Assembly (NCBI GenBank): GCA_963841995.1
Contig: CAWJEX010000018.1
Location: 62,001-126,000, forward strand
Direction of reading: 5' to 3'
Source of the DNA: DATDPM01 sp963841995
GTDB taxonomy: Bacteria; Pseudomonadota; Alphaproteobacteria; DATDPM01
Length of the DNA: 64,000 bases
Part shown: one piece after another, positions 27,346 to 35,980 of the stretch
Numbering within the stretch: position 1 is the first letter of the stretch
Layout: every line of letters begins with the position of its first letter
Position numbers and translations under genes: made by a program
Notes under the pieces: model-generated
Told to the model about the DNA's origin: nothing
The model's database searches: none
Seen by the model: the letters and a program-made list of their open reading frames with translations, nothing else

Positions 27346-27859
27346 ACTTTCCGTTCGCCCGGCCGCTCGCTTTGCGGAAATCCGCCACGCAGGTTTCGAT
27401 TTGCGAAGCGAGCATGAGGGCCGCCTTGACCACCCCGGCGTCTTTCGCCAATTCCGCCTGGTCGCTGCGGAACCCAATCAAGCCCAGCGGCCCGTAGACC
27501 AAGTTGTGAAAGCGCAAGCCGAGAACCCGGGTGAGCGCGTGGAAATTCTCGGATGTCGGAGCGTTCTCGCCGTAGAGCCAGCTCTCCACCGTCCGCTCGG
27601 GCATGTTCAATTCGGTGGCGAGCCGGCCGATCCAGGCCTTGCGATTGGTCTCCGGCGCGCAGAGACGAAGCGCTTCCGAGACCAGGGCCAAAAACGTGCC
27701 GCCGCCCGCTCCGGTAGATGGTCCGCCAGCCGTTCCGCCAGTGGCCCCGCCAGCCGTTCCGCCATTCTTCTCGGAAGATGCCGCGGGACTTCTCGCCTCG
27801 CTTTCGGTAATCCGCTCCACAGGGATGATTTCCTCGATCCGGACCGGTCGCTTGTTCAT
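27344..27859 (-). CDS. Prophage helix-turn-helix protein
   Basis: About 171 residues from MNKRPVRIEEIIPVE (an upstream start at 27895 is possible). After a Gly/Thr/Ala-rich linker (NGGTAGGATGGTAGGPSTG) comes a domain RKAWIGRLATELNMPERTVESWLYGENAPTSENFHALTRVLG, which is an XRE-like helix-turn-helix. The C-terminal region (AGVVKAALMLASQIETCVADF) is helical. Located between the repressor and replication genes on the minus strand, it is likely an early-gene regulator. Family not identified more closely. Confidence 0.6.
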   Translation of the reverse strand: MNKRPVRIEEIIPVERITESEARSPAASSEKNGGTAGGATGGTAGGPSTGAGGGTFLALVSEALRLCAPETNRKAWIGRLATELNMPERTVESWLYGENAPTSENFHALTRVLGLRFHNLVYGPLGLIGFRSDQAELAKDAGVVKAALMLASQIETCVADFRKASGRANGK

Positions 27860-27928
27860 CGCCACCCGCTGCATACGCGCGCACCTAATCGCCATCGCGG
27901 AATCGCTTGCCCTCGGCGTAAATCCGCT

Positions 27929-28186
27929 TCAGCCGCGCGCTCTGTTCGCCGCTTTGCGCGCGCGATAATCCGGGTCTTGCCACTTCTCCTTGAGCGCCTC
28001 GGCCAATGCTGTTTTTTGGTTGGCGAGGAACTCGGGAGCGGCGCGCAGGCGATTCATGGTTTCCCGCCCCTGGCTCGCGTGGCGTTTGGCGAATTCCGGA
28101 TCGGCATGAAGCTTCCGCATCCGCTCGGCACTTGCGGCCTTCAACCGCGCCAAGCCTTCCGCGCTGAATTGACGACGCGCCGCCAT
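27929..28186 (-). CDS. Small basic protein next to the repressor, unknown
   Basis: About 85 residues starting MAARRQFSAEGLARLKAASAERMRKLHADPEF, with AGGAAAG 6 bases before the ATG. The pattern RMRKLHADPEFAKRH ... RLRAAPEFLANQ ... KEKWQDPDYRARKA repeats a short basic motif three times, like the repeated basic motifs in some phage DNA-binding proteins (NUMOD-like). It is the first minus-strand gene divergent from the CI-like repressor, the place of a Cro-like or early gene. Function unknown. Confidence 0.5.
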   Translation of the reverse strand: MAARRQFSAEGLARLKAASAERMRKLHADPEFAKRHASQGRETMNRLRAAPEFLANQKTALAEALKEKWQDPDYRARKAANRARG

Positions 28187-28330
28187 GAGCTTTCCTTTCC
28201 GCTTTCGGCCTTGGGTTGCCGGGATATCCGACCCCCCGTTCACGAGGAGCGGGCTACCAGATTACTTGTGGAGCGGTCAACAATGCAACTTGTAGCGCCA
28301 CCCCTGATCGCGGTTGATAGCCTTCGCCGC
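28187..28330. promoter_or_regulatory. Divergent regulatory region of the prophage switch
   Basis: Lies between the small basic gene (minus) and the CI-like repressor (plus). Two similar elements, acttgtggagcg at about 28264 and acttgtagcg at about 28289, lie 24-25 bases apart and may be operator sites. Arrangement is that of a lysogeny switch. Sites are inferred only from repetition. Confidence 0.4.
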
Positions 28331-29006
28331 ATGGGGAAGATGGGGGATACGGTTCGCGAATGGCGGGAGCGCGAGGGGCTGAGCCAGCCTCAGCTCGCGC
28401 GCAAGCTCGGAATCTCGCAGCAGGCGGTTCAGCAGCTCGAAGCCGGCAGAACTCGATCAGCCGCGCTACGCCGTCAAGCTCGCCAAGCTGATCGGCTGCG
28501 ATCCCGCGGCGCTTCTCGATGGCAAGATAAAAGTCCCAAGAGAACAACGAGATAATGATGAGACAGTTGTAGAGGAAAAATATTTCAACCGAGAGTATCG
28601 GGAGGTCCCCGTCTACGACGTCCGGGCCGCGGCAGGGGACGGCGCCCGCGTGGACGAAGAAAACATCAAGCACAAGGTCGTCTTCCGGCGGGATTGGTTG
28701 CGCGGCGTCACCGGGGCGCCGCTCGACAAATTGGCGGTCCTCGAAGCCAATGGCGACAGCATGGTCCCGACCATCTCCGACGGCGATCATTTGCTTGTCG
28801 AGATGACCCAAAGTGCGGCGCGCCGCGACGGCATCTATGTCATCCGCCTCGACGACGAATTGCTGATCAAGCGCGTCACCGTCGATCCGATGCGCCGCAC
28901 CGTGACGATTAGCTCGGATAATCCGGTTTATAAGCCGATCGAATCGGTTCCCATCACCGACGTCCAAGTCGCCGGAAGGGTGATTTGGATCGGGCGGAGG
29001 GTTTAA
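28331..29006 (+). CDS. CI/LexA-like prophage repressor (XRE HTH + S24 peptidase), one frameshift
   Basis: A repressor with an N-terminal helix-turn-helix (TVREWREREGLSQPQLARKLGISQQAVQQLEAG) and a C-terminal S24 self-cleavage domain: EVPVYDVRAAAGDGARV contains the cleavage-site region (Ala-Gly), VLEANGDSMVPTISDGDHLLVE holds the catalytic Ser, and DELLIKRV holds the Lys. One extra base at about 28448 shifts the frame between LEAG and ELDQPRYAVKLAKLIG; correcting it gives about 224 residues. The in-frame ATG at 28283 is an alternative start. Damage would trigger SOS-dependent cleavage and induction in a live phage. Here it is probably a relic, or the shift is an error. Confidence 0.75.
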
Positions 29007-29012
29007 AAGCAC

Positions 29013-29360
29013 GTGGCTCCCGCCAAGCAGAATCCCAAAGTCATTATTGGATCTTGGCTGCTCTTGCTTGCCGTTGCCGCAATTGTGAGCGCGGTGTTAC
29101 CCATTTGCTGCACCGACCCCGACGCCGCCGCGAAGGCCGCGACCGACGCCGGCTATACCGACGTGACAACTACCGGTTTCCGCTCGTTCGCCTTCGCCTG
29201 CGGACATCTTCACAATTTCGTCGGAGGATATGGGTTCAGCACCGGATTTGTGGGCAAGGATTCGCTGGGCCGTCCTGTCTCCGGCACCGTGTGCTCAGGT
29301 TGGTTGCCCGTGCCTCCCTATGTCCACCTTGACCGGACTGGCAGCCCGATCAACTCGTAG
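29013..29360 (+). CDS. Small membrane-anchored protein, unknown
   Basis: 115 residues: a single N-terminal hydrophobic segment (VIIGSWLLLLAVAAIVSAVLPI) followed by a Cys- and Gly-rich domain (CCTDPDAAAKAATDAGYTDVTTTGF ... FACGHLHNFVGGYGF). Four Cys may form disulfides outside the membrane. Start is GTG at 29013, 7 bases after the repressor stop. Possibly a phage accessory gene. No family recognised. Confidence 0.5.
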   Translation: MAPAKQNPKVIIGSWLLLLAVAAIVSAVLPICCTDPDAAAKAATDAGYTDVTTTGFRSFAFACGHLHNFVGGYGFSTGFVGKDSLGRPVSGTVCSGWLPVPPYVHLDRTGSPINS

Positions 29361-29494
29361 GCGTCCTCAATTCCGCCCCCTTACCCCTCTCCGCCCATCC
29401 TCGGTTACCGCCAAGGCCCGGAAAAGCGCCGGTTTTTCGGGGAACCCCGCAAATTTTAGGAAAGATTTAAGGAGTTCGAACCACGCTGAAGGCC

Positions 29495-29698
29495 GTGAGC
29501 GATTTCGCCGATCTTTGCCTTGCTTCCCCCCGCGCCGCCGGCCGGCCGCAGCGCCGCGGCGTTACCGCGCCGCTCTCGCCCGATGCGTCCCCCCATTCGC
29601 CCAACGACGCGATGTCGCCCTCGATCGGCATCGTCAATTCCGTGTTGATCGGCACGCTGTTCTGGATCGGCGTTCTCGCCGCGATCACTCTGACCTAA
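29495..29698 (+). CDS. Possible short protein with one transmembrane segment
   Basis: A 67-residue frame starting with GTG; the last 28 residues (MSPSIGIVNSVLIGTLFWIGVLAAITLT) are a clean single transmembrane helix with a short periplasmic or cytoplasmic start, while the first 39 are Ala/Pro/Arg rich. The shorter ATG-started peptide may be the real gene. Low confidence. Confidence 0.3.
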   Translation: MSDFADLCLASPRAAGRPQRRGVTAPLSPDASPHSPNDAMSPSIGIVNSVLIGTLFWIGVLAAITLT

Positions 29699-29776
29699 CC
29701 AGTCCCGGGGATCTGACCAGTCCCGGGGATCTAACCAGTCCGGGGATCTAACCAGTCCCGGGATCAAACCGATCCC
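29697..29776 (+). repeat. Tandem repeats of an 18-bp unit
   Basis: About four and a half copies of AACCAGTCCCGGGGATCT, with changes: the second starts G, the third lacks one C, the fourth lacks one G and ends in A, and a partial fifth follows. No coding role seen. The copy-to-copy variation shows it is not a simple recent expansion. Confidence 0.8.
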
Positions 29777-29909
29777 GGCCTTCAGCCTCTCGACCATTTC
29801 GGTCCGCCTCCCCAATCGACATTTTCCGCGGCGATGATTCGCGTCCGCAAAACCATGTAGACTTCGCTCGATTTGCCGGCGCATGACGCCACGGTTTGAA
29901 GTTTGAAGA

Positions 29910-30116
29910 ATGTCCATGCCGCGATTCCTGATCGTTTTCGGCATCGTCTTGGTCGCGGCCGGGCTGCTGTGGCCTCTCCTCACTCGCATCGGATTGGGCC
30001 ATCTTCCCGGCGACATCGTTATCGAACGCCCGAATTTCCGCCTCTATGTTCCGCTTGGAACCTCGATTCTCGTCAGCATCGTTTTGAGCCTGATCTTCTG
30101 GCTGATGAACCGCTGA
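29910..30116 (+). CDS. DUF2905 family small membrane protein
   Basis: 68 residues: MSMPRFLIVFGIVLVAAGLLWPLLTRIGLGHLPGDIVIERPNFRLYVPLGTS followed by a second hydrophobic segment. GxLPGDI and the two helices match DUF2905, a widespread two-helix membrane protein of unknown role. Start at 29910. It appears to be a host gene at the end of the prophage region. Confidence 0.85.
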   Translation: MSMPRFLIVFGIVLVAAGLLWPLLTRIGLGHLPGDIVIERPNFRLYVPLGTSILVSIVLSLIFWLMNR

Positions 30117-30303
30117 ATATCGAGGGACCGGGCTTGATTCGCCCCCGACGTTCACCCCAAGGGCAACAGCCTTTCTTGTCGACGCCCTACAAGTAAGATT
30201 GTAACTTCCTTCCCGTCTCCCCGATCCGGGAGACCGGCCCCAAACTCTTCGGTCCAGATTCCAGGGAGCGGCGGACCGAGGTTCTCCCCCTGAAAAGCAC
30301 CTT

Positions 30304-30328
30304 GCCGGGGCTTCGGCCCCGGCCTTTT
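30304..30328 (+). terminator. Rho-independent terminator
   Basis: An 8-bp stem GCCGGGGC / GCCCCGGC closed by a TTCG tetraloop at 30304-30323, followed by cttttc. A strong, classic terminator about 190 bases after the DUF2905 gene; nothing else was supported in 30117-30400. Confidence 0.75.
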
Positions 30329-30400
30329 CGGGAGGCCGCCTGAAACGCCCACCGGGATGGGATCACGCCCAAAACGGCTTGATGAGCGCGTGCAAAATAA

Positions 30401-30751
30401 ATGAGCTTCGATCCGGATTCCTTGCGCGTTCTCTCCTATGCCCGGGCGCGGACTCCAAGCCGGGGTTTCACCCACTGGTATTACTGGACCGACCGGGTGA
30501 CGGAGATTTTCGAGCCCGGATTTTTCGACAAAGCCGCCGATGTGATGCGGGTCGGCGACATCGTCTTGGCCGGCGGGGCTGCGGGCGCCGCGCAGATCTG
30601 CGTGTCTCGGGTCGTCCCGGGGCAAGAGGTCAAGGGCCAGGTTTACCGCGAGGGCGGACAAATCGAAGTGAAGCCCCTCGCCGCGGTTCACTTCGAGAAT
30701 GAACTGCGCGGGGAAAACGAGCTGCGCGAAGTCGAGAGGGCCGCGGCATGA
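30401..30751 (+). CDS. Uncharacterised phage-like protein
   Basis: 116 residues. HWYYWTDRVTEIFEPGFFDKAADVMRVGDIVLAGG ... AAQICVSRVVPG is a compact beta-rich sequence without a family I can name. It is the first of three genes linked by ATGA overlaps (next starts at 30748, then 31007), the compact arrangement of phage gene clusters. ATG at 30401. Could be a tail-associated or adaptor protein; inference only. Confidence 0.55.
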   Translation: MSFDPDSLRVLSYARARTPSRGFTHWYYWTDRVTEIFEPGFFDKAADVMRVGDIVLAGGAAGAAQICVSRVVPGQEVKGQVYREGGQIEVKPLAAVHFENELRGENELREVERAAA

Positions 30752-31010
30752 AACTCGGCGGCGCCGTCTATCTTCCCGATCAAGGATGTTTCGGCATCGT
30801 CACCGCGATCCAGCGTTTCGGCCGCGCCTTCATCCGCTTCGGCGTGAAGCTCGAAACCGGCGAGCTTGCATGGTCGAATCGGCGAGCGTGCTGCGGGCGA
30901 TTTTGCCGAAACCGCTGGCGCGTAACTCCGCCGCTGGCCCCGCCAACATTGCCGCCAACAGCCGCAAGGCCGGACCGGCCATCGGCTCGGGCCCCAATGG
31001 TGCGGCATGA
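30748..31010 (+). CDS. Small phage-like protein, frameshifted
   Basis: Starts MKLGGAVYLPDQGCFGIVTAIQRFGRAFIRFGVKLETGELAW, overlapping the previous stop (ATGA). A missing base near 30871-30873 shifts the frame; restoring one G gives VESASVLRAILPKPLARNSA... to a stop at 31008, which again overlaps the next start. Corrected length is about 87 residues. The first 45 residues look like a small SH3-like beta barrel. Unknown function. Confidence 0.45.
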
Positions 31011-31156
31011 GACGCTGGCTGATCCGCCAATGCCGGCGTTGGCTTTTCTGCTGGGTCTTTCCCCGGGAGCGCATCTTGCCAATAGCGCGCGGCACGTTGT
31101 TCGAGCGCTGTGCTCCGTTCTGGCTCACCGCTCCCGAAAACCGGAGCCGGTTTTGA
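31007..31156 (+). CDS. Very small Arg/Trp-rich protein
   Basis: 49 residues starting MRRWLIRQCRRWLFCWVF, rich in Arg and Trp with an amphipathic helix-like start; too short for a standard gene scan. Its ATG overlaps the preceding stop, so it belongs to the three-gene run. A membrane-active or lysis-related peptide is conceivable, but there is no direct evidence. Confidence 0.35.
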   Translation: MRRWLIRQCRRWLFCWVFPRERILPIARGTLFERCAPFWLTAPENRSRF

Positions 31157-31208
31157 TCTCGCTCGGCCGGGATCCTTCGCCGCCTGATTTCGTTCCAGTT
31201 CAGAAATT

Positions 31209-31625
31209 CTATTCGAGCGTTACCCCGACGCCGAATTTGGCCAGTACGAGCCGTTTCACCCAAGCGACCGCCTCCGGTCTCGTCCGGAAAACCCGCGTTT
31301 CCCAGCCCGCTTGCTCGACGAAGACCTGCCACATCCGGGCCAGCGCGAAGGGCAAATCATTTTTCGCGTATATCGCGACGATGTAATTCGGCAGATTTTT
31401 GGATGCGCTGACGTCTTCGTGGGCGAGTTCGCGAAGCTGCATGGTCGAAAGGTTCATGCCCTCGATGTCGTCGCAATCGACAAGACTGTAGAGATACGGT
31501 TCGACGGCAAGATCGCGGGCAAAGACTTCTCGATTGATGGCGATGAGTTCGTCGCCGGTTACATGACCGGACATCGTTGCAAAGACGCCCTTCCCGCCGT
31601 CCAAATACTTGACGTTGACTGGCAT
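31209..31625 (-). CDS. SpoIIAA/STAS-fold-like hypothetical protein
   Basis: 138 residues, MPVNVKYLDGGKGVFATMSGHVTGDELIAINREVF ... YLYSLVDCDDIEGMNLS ... WETRVFRTRPEAVAWVKRLVLAKFGV. The alternating strand-helix order and start resemble STAS-like SpoIIAA proteins often annotated as hypothetical; the usual catalytic or phosphorylation Ser is not obvious. Single gene facing the phage-like run. Moderate support as a real gene, low for function. Confidence 0.6.
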   Translation of the reverse strand: MPVNVKYLDGGKGVFATMSGHVTGDELIAINREVFARDLAVEPYLYSLVDCDDIEGMNLSTMQLRELAHEDVSASKNLPNYIVAIYAKNDLPFALARMWQVFVEQAGWETRVFRTRPEAVAWVKRLVLAKFGVGVTLE

Positions 31626-31867
31626 AGAAACCTGCCCCCGCCGCGCCGTCTTTGCCGTTCAAGTAAAAAGCCCGCTGGCGTCCACTCACCCAAATCTCAA
31701 TCTCGATGTCCAATGATCGGCCTCGGCGCGGAGCCGGTCAATCTCCGCGGAAGGTTACCGGCGCAGCAGACGCCCGTATTTTGGGCTGATTCGACAACCG
31801 GATACTGGTTTCGCCCCGTCTTCGCCCCCATATCGAAAGGGACTGAGCCGGTGCAAACAATGCCCTC

Positions 31868-32656
31868 ATGACCGTCAGAATTCCTTCCCCCGCGATTTTA
31901 TCGCCCCGCTTAGTGCGGCTGCTGCGCGCCAGCGTCGCCCTCGCCGTCATTGCCGCGTTCGGCGCCGCTTTGTCGGGCTTCGGCTATCGCCTCGGGTTGT
32001 GGCCGCTCATGGCGGGCTTCGCCATGCTCTTCGCCTCGGCTTTCTTGGCGGCCATCGCCGTCATTCTCGGGGTTGTTGTCCTGGCGATCGCCCTCCGGGC
32101 GCGGGAACTGCGCCGCACGGCCGTAGCCGCGGTGGCCATCCTCGCCGGCGCGTCGATTGCCGCCCTTCCGGTCTCCTATTTCGAGGCGGCGAAGAACGCG
32201 CCGCGAATTCACGACATCACCACCGACACCGACGATCCGCCGCAATTCATGGCCTTGGCGCCGCTGCGCGCGGCTTCGCCGAACGGCATTGCTTATGGCG
32301 GGGCTGAAATCGCTGCCGCGCAGAAATTGGCTTATTCCGACATCGCGCCGGCGCAATTTCCCAATCCGCCCGATCAAGTTTTCGCCGCGGCCATGGCCGT
32401 GCTGCAGGACAAGGGCATGGAAATCGCCGCCAGCAATCCGCCGAGCCCGGCTCAAGCCGGGCTGATCGAAGTGACCGCCACCAGCTTTTGGTTCGGCTTC
32501 AAGGACGATATGGCGATCCGCATCCGCCAAGCCCCGGATGGCGGAACCAGGCTCGATATCCGCTCGGCGTCCCGGGTGGGCTTGAGCGACATCGGCGCCA
32601 ATGCCCGGCGCATCCGGGCATTTTTACGGAGTCTCAACGTCAAATTGGGAACCTAG
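31868..32656 (+). CDS. DUF1499 family membrane protein
   Basis: 262 residues. The N-terminal third has three hydrophobic segments (VALAVIAAFGAALSGFGY, PLMAGFAMLFASAFLAAI, VAILAGASIAALPVS); the C-terminal soluble part has YSDIAPAQFPNPPDQVFAAAM, TSFWFGFKDDMAIRIR and TRLDIRSASRVGLSDIGANARRIRAFL, the DUF1499 pattern. Role unknown, common in alphaproteobacteria. Soluble domain presumably faces the periplasm. Start ATG at 31868. Confidence 0.85.
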   Translation: MTVRIPSPAILSPRLVRLLRASVALAVIAAFGAALSGFGYRLGLWPLMAGFAMLFASAFLAAIAVILGVVVLAIALRARELRRTAVAAVAILAGASIAALPVSYFEAAKNAPRIHDITTDTDDPPQFMALAPLRAASPNGIAYGGAEIAAAQKLAYSDIAPAQFPNPPDQVFAAAMAVLQDKGMEIAASNPPSPAQAGLIEVTATSFWFGFKDDMAIRIRQAPDGGTRLDIRSASRVGLSDIGANARRIRAFLRSLNVKLGT

Positions 32657-33089
32657 CTGGGATGATCATCTCCGGATGATCATTGATCGCGGGCCATCGA
32701 CCGGTGTTCGAAGCAAGTTGCATGCAGCCACGCGCCGACTCGTTTTGCTTGTGGAGAAATCAAAACATTCGCCATGACTTTGTCCCCAAGAACTGCAAAT
32801 CCTTGTGGATAAGAAACAAAATCTTGTGGATAACTCGTTAACCATAACACAACATAAAGGATCGAGTTAGTTTAGTGAACACGACTTCAGGTGCTTTTAA
32901 CGAATTGCGTTGTGTTTTCTTAATAGATTATTAAACTCCCTAAGTATCTAATAATTCGCCGTATATCGAATCCAAATCGATAGCGGGGGCGGCATTCGAT
33001 AAGTGGGGGAATTCGATGTTTGCCGGGCGTTGGTCACCAAGTCCGTTCCAAGGAAAACAAGGCCGAGGAAAACAGGGGCGGACCGGTTC
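32657..33089. other. AT-rich intergenic region before the DUF2336 gene
   Basis: About 430 bases, AT-rich in its second half (32860-32950), holding two perfect and one near-perfect DnaA boxes at 32750-32833 (listed separately). A run of open frame from 33003 is an upstream extension of the DUF2336 gene and not convincing. Probably promoter and possibly a DnaA-binding locus. Confidence 0.45.
32750..32833 (-). promoter_or_regulatory. DnaA-box cluster
   Basis: TTATCCACA occurs twice on the minus strand, at 32804-32812 and 32825-32833, 21 bases apart (two helical turns), plus a one-mismatch copy at 32750-32758. AT-rich DNA follows. Perfect R1-type boxes in this spacing bind DnaA in known origins and DnaA-regulated promoters. 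Too few boxes to claim oriC. Confidence 0.55.
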
Positions 33090-34274
33090 ATGACGGGGGC
33101 GTTGGACGTGGATCCCGCAAATATCGATGTGCGTCAGCTGCTGGCGCTCGCCCACGACAAATCGGTCGATAGCCGGCGCGCCCTGCTCCAGAACATCTCC
33201 GATCTCTTCATGGACAACGATGGCCGGTTGAGCGAGCGCGAGCGCGCGCTGATGGCCGGCATCGTCACCCAGCTTATTCACGACGTCGAAATGTCGGTGC
33301 GCAAGGAATTGGCCGAACGCCTGGCCACTCAGCCCAACGCGCCGCGCGAATTGATCGTGACGCTGGCCAATGACGCCATCGAAATCGCCCATCCGATCCT
33401 GCGCCAAAGCGGCGTTCTCAACGACGCCGACCTCATCGACATCGTCAAGGGCCGCACCCAGGAGCATCGCCTGGCGGTCGCCATGCGGAGCGAGCTTTCC
33501 TTCGAGGTGAGCCAGGCCCTCATCGACAGCGGCAGTCAAGACGTGATCGAGACGCTGATCAACAATCACGACGCCGAGCTTTCGAGACGGGCCATGGATT
33601 ATCTGGTGAGCGAATCCCAGCGCGTCGATCGCTTCCAACAACCGCTTCTGCGCCGCCCGGATCTGCCGGTTGAGCTGGCGCATCGCATGTTCTGGTGGGT
33701 CTCGGCGGCCCTTCGCGAATACGTGCTCAATAATTACAAGACCGATCCCACCACCGTCGACAACCTGATCCACGAAGTCACCAGCAAGGTCAAGACGCGC
33801 TCCGAGGCCGACCGCTCGACGTATAACGAAGCCGAATTCATCGTTTCCGAAATCGCCAATAAAGGCCAGCTGGACGAGCGCTTCCTGCTGCAATGCCTGC
33901 GCCGGGGCCGCATCGCCGCTTTCACCGCAGCCTTGGCGCGGATGGCGGGAATCGACCTCTCTTTGGCGCGGCATATCGTGTTCGACCCCGGCGGCGAGGG
34001 CTTGGCGGTGCTGTGCAAAGCCTGCGGCATCGACCGTTCGGTTTTCTCGTCGGTCTTTCTGTTGACGCGCGAGGCCCGGGACGGCTCGCGAATGACCGAT
34101 CCGTCTCAGCTCAACGCCATGGTGAAAATCTACGACAATCTGTCGCAGAAGGAGGCCGAGGGAGCTCTCCGCTGCTGGCAGCTTAACGCGGAGTACCTGG
34201 CGACCGTCGAGCAGATCCGCGTTGCCGAGGCGAGGCAACGCCGGTTTAGTGCACCGAAGACATCGTCGGGGTAA
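33090..34274 (+). CDS. DUF2336 family protein
   Basis: About 394 residues (start MTGALDVDPANIDVRQLLALAHDKS at 33090). The all-helical core LLQNISDLFMDNDGRLSERERALMAGIVTQLIHDVEMSVRKELAERLATQPNAPRELIVTLAND is the DUF2336 signature, a helical-repeat protein typical of alphaproteobacteria, with later repeats of the HEAT type. No enzyme motif. It precedes the histidine kinase gene by 42 bases and has a distant homologue at 36070-37188 on its other side, so both are probably part of one signalling unit. The role of DUF2336 is unknown. Confidence 0.8.
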   Translation: MTGALDVDPANIDVRQLLALAHDKSVDSRRALLQNISDLFMDNDGRLSERERALMAGIVTQLIHDVEMSVRKELAERLATQPNAPRELIVTLANDAIEIAHPILRQSGVLNDADLIDIVKGRTQEHRLAVAMRSELSFEVSQALIDSGSQDVIETLINNHDAELSRRAMDYLVSESQRVDRFQQPLLRRPDLPVELAHRMFWWVSAALREYVLNNYKTDPTTVDNLIHEVTSKVKTRSEADRSTYNEAEFIVSEIANKGQLDERFLLQCLRRGRIAAFTAALARMAGIDLSLARHIVFDPGGEGLAVLCKACGIDRSVFSSVFLLTREARDGSRMTDPSQLNAMVKIYDNLSQKEAEGALRCWQLNAEYLATVEQIRVAEARQRRFSAPKTSSG

Positions 34275-34315
34275 AAAATAAATAACGGGTCTGAAGACCC
34301 GCACGGGGGCAGAGG

Positions 34316-35944
34316 ATGACACGGGACGGGGGCACGGTAATACCGATCTTGCCGCAGGGGCAGCGCGGCGGGAGACCGGGTTCGCGGAAAACCGCGGATG
34401 CAGCGGGGGCCATCGAGGACGCATTCCACGATCTGCTGCATCACTCGGGACTTGCCGTTTATCTCTTCGACGCCGGCGCCGGCCGGCTCTTCATCAATGA
34501 AGCCTTCCGCGACATCTACAACAATCTTTCCGAAGCGCCGGTTAAGGCGCAGACCGACGAACTCCCGGTGCCGCGGGTGTTGGCCGATTCGGTCGACGAA
34601 GTGCGGCGCACCGGAAGGCGCGCCGTAAAACTCGAGCACATCGTGATCGGAGGCTCGCTTCGCCATTACCGCGCCCATCATTTCCCGATTTTCCGCGGCG
34701 CTAATTTGGCGGCCGTCGCCGGCATCTATTACGACGTCACCCAGCAAACGTCCGCGCTCACCGAAACCCGCACCAGCCAGACGCGGCTCGACGACGTCAT
34801 CCGCTCCACCTCCGATTGGGTTTGGGAAACCGATTCCGAGGGCCGGCTGACCTTCATGTCGGACCGCATCACCGAGGTGCTGGGCCGGCTGCCGGCAACG
34901 CTGCTGGGCAAGAAACTCGCCGATTTCGGGCGCTTTATAGCAGAAGGCGGCGTCAATCCGGCCGCGGTCTTCGGTTCATCGAGCGCGTTCCGCAATCTGG
35001 TCTTCGAAATTCGCGATCTTTCGGGCGAACCCCGCCAGATCCAGCTATCCGGCGTGCCGGTTTTCAGTCCGGAGACCGGCCGCGTCGCCGGCTATCGCGG
35101 AACCGGCACGGACGTCACCGCCCAACGCCGCGCCGAAGATCTGGCCCGCCAATCGAAGCGCGAATTGGAAACCACCCTCGAAGAACTCCGCAACAAGAAC
35201 GTCCAGCTCGAAGCGGCCCTCGACCAGGTGCTGATCGCCAGCCGGGCCAAGGGCGAATTCCTGGCCGCGATGAGCCACGAGCTCCGCACGCCGCTCAACG
35301 CCATCATCGGCTTTGCCGAAGTGATCATGCTCAACACCTTCGGCGACCTGCCGCCCAAATACCGCTCTTACGTTTCCGAGATCGTCAACGCCGGCAAGCA
35401 TCTTCTCTCCAAGATCAACGACATCCTCGACGTCGCCAAAGCCGAAAATCGCACGCTGAGCGTCACCGCCGAGCCGACCTCGGTGGCCGACATCGTCAAC
35501 CGCGGCTTGGCCCAGGTGATTCTCCGCGCCCAGGAAAAGAACATCGATATAACCCGGGTCCGGGTCGAGCATGATTACGTGCTGAGCGTCGATCCCGAGC
35601 GCGCCCGCCAAATTCTCGAAAATCTGCTCTCCAACGCCGTCAAATTCACGCCGCAAGGCGGGGCGATCGGCGTCGACATCCGCCGCGAGCCCGGCGACAT
35701 GCTGTCGATCGCGGTCTGGGATACCGGCATCGGCATCCCCCACGACAAGCAGGAAGCGATCTTCGAAAGCTTCCATCAAATCCATAACGGCATCTTCTCG
35801 CGCTCGGAAGGCGGAACGGGCCTCGGCCTCACCGTCGCGCGCCATATGGCGAAATTGATGGGCGGCGACATCGCTTTGGAGAGCACGCCCGGCAAGGGCA
35901 GCCGCTTCACGGTCACGTTGCCTTTGGCGCCGAAGGAAATTTAA
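34316..35944 (+). CDS. PAS-domain sensor histidine kinase
   Basis: 542 residues, predicted soluble. Two PAS domains: about residues 35-145 (HSGLAVYLFDAGAGRLF) and about 155-280 (LDDVIRSTSDWVWETDSEGRLTFMS), then a coiled-coil linker (ELETTLEELRNKNVQLEAALDQ), HisKA with the phospho-acceptor His in MSHELRTPLNAIIGFAE, and HATPase_c with ENLLSNAVKF (N box), VWDTGIGIP (G1) and EGGTGLGLTVARHM (G2). No transmembrane helices, so it senses an internal cue, perhaps redox or oxygen by analogy with PAS kinases. No response regulator is adjacent. A terminator follows at 35981. Confidence 0.92.
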   Translation: MTRDGGTVIPILPQGQRGGRPGSRKTADAAGAIEDAFHDLLHHSGLAVYLFDAGAGRLFINEAFRDIYNNLSEAPVKAQTDELPVPRVLADSVDEVRRTGRRAVKLEHIVIGGSLRHYRAHHFPIFRGANLAAVAGIYYDVTQQTSALTETRTSQTRLDDVIRSTSDWVWETDSEGRLTFMSDRITEVLGRLPATLLGKKLADFGRFIAEGGVNPAAVFGSSSAFRNLVFEIRDLSGEPRQIQLSGVPVFSPETGRVAGYRGTGTDVTAQRRAEDLARQSKRELETTLEELRNKNVQLEAALDQVLIASRAKGEFLAAMSHELRTPLNAIIGFAEVIMLNTFGDLPPKYRSYVSEIVNAGKHLLSKINDILDVAKAENRTLSVTAEPTSVADIVNRGLAQVILRAQEKNIDITRVRVEHDYVLSVDPERARQILENLLSNAVKFTPQGGAIGVDIRREPGDMLSIAVWDTGIGIPHDKQEAIFESFHQIHNGIFSRSEGGTGLGLTVARHMAKLMGGDIALESTPGKGSRFTVTLPLAPKEI

Positions 35945-35980
35945 AGCGAAGAATCCCACCAAGAATCCGTAGGAACGCCA

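Noticed and set aside
29697..29776. CRISPR-like array
   Set aside because: Units of 18 bp follow one another without spacers, and there are no cas genes.
32657..33089. Chromosomal replication origin (oriC)
   Set aside because: Only two perfect DnaA boxes and no characteristic origin neighbours (dnaA, hemE, gidA, parAB), so I report boxes only.
32940..34424. 494-residue minus-strand open frame
   Set aside because: Antisense to the DUF2336 gene and the start of the kinase gene; no motif and it crosses the promoter.
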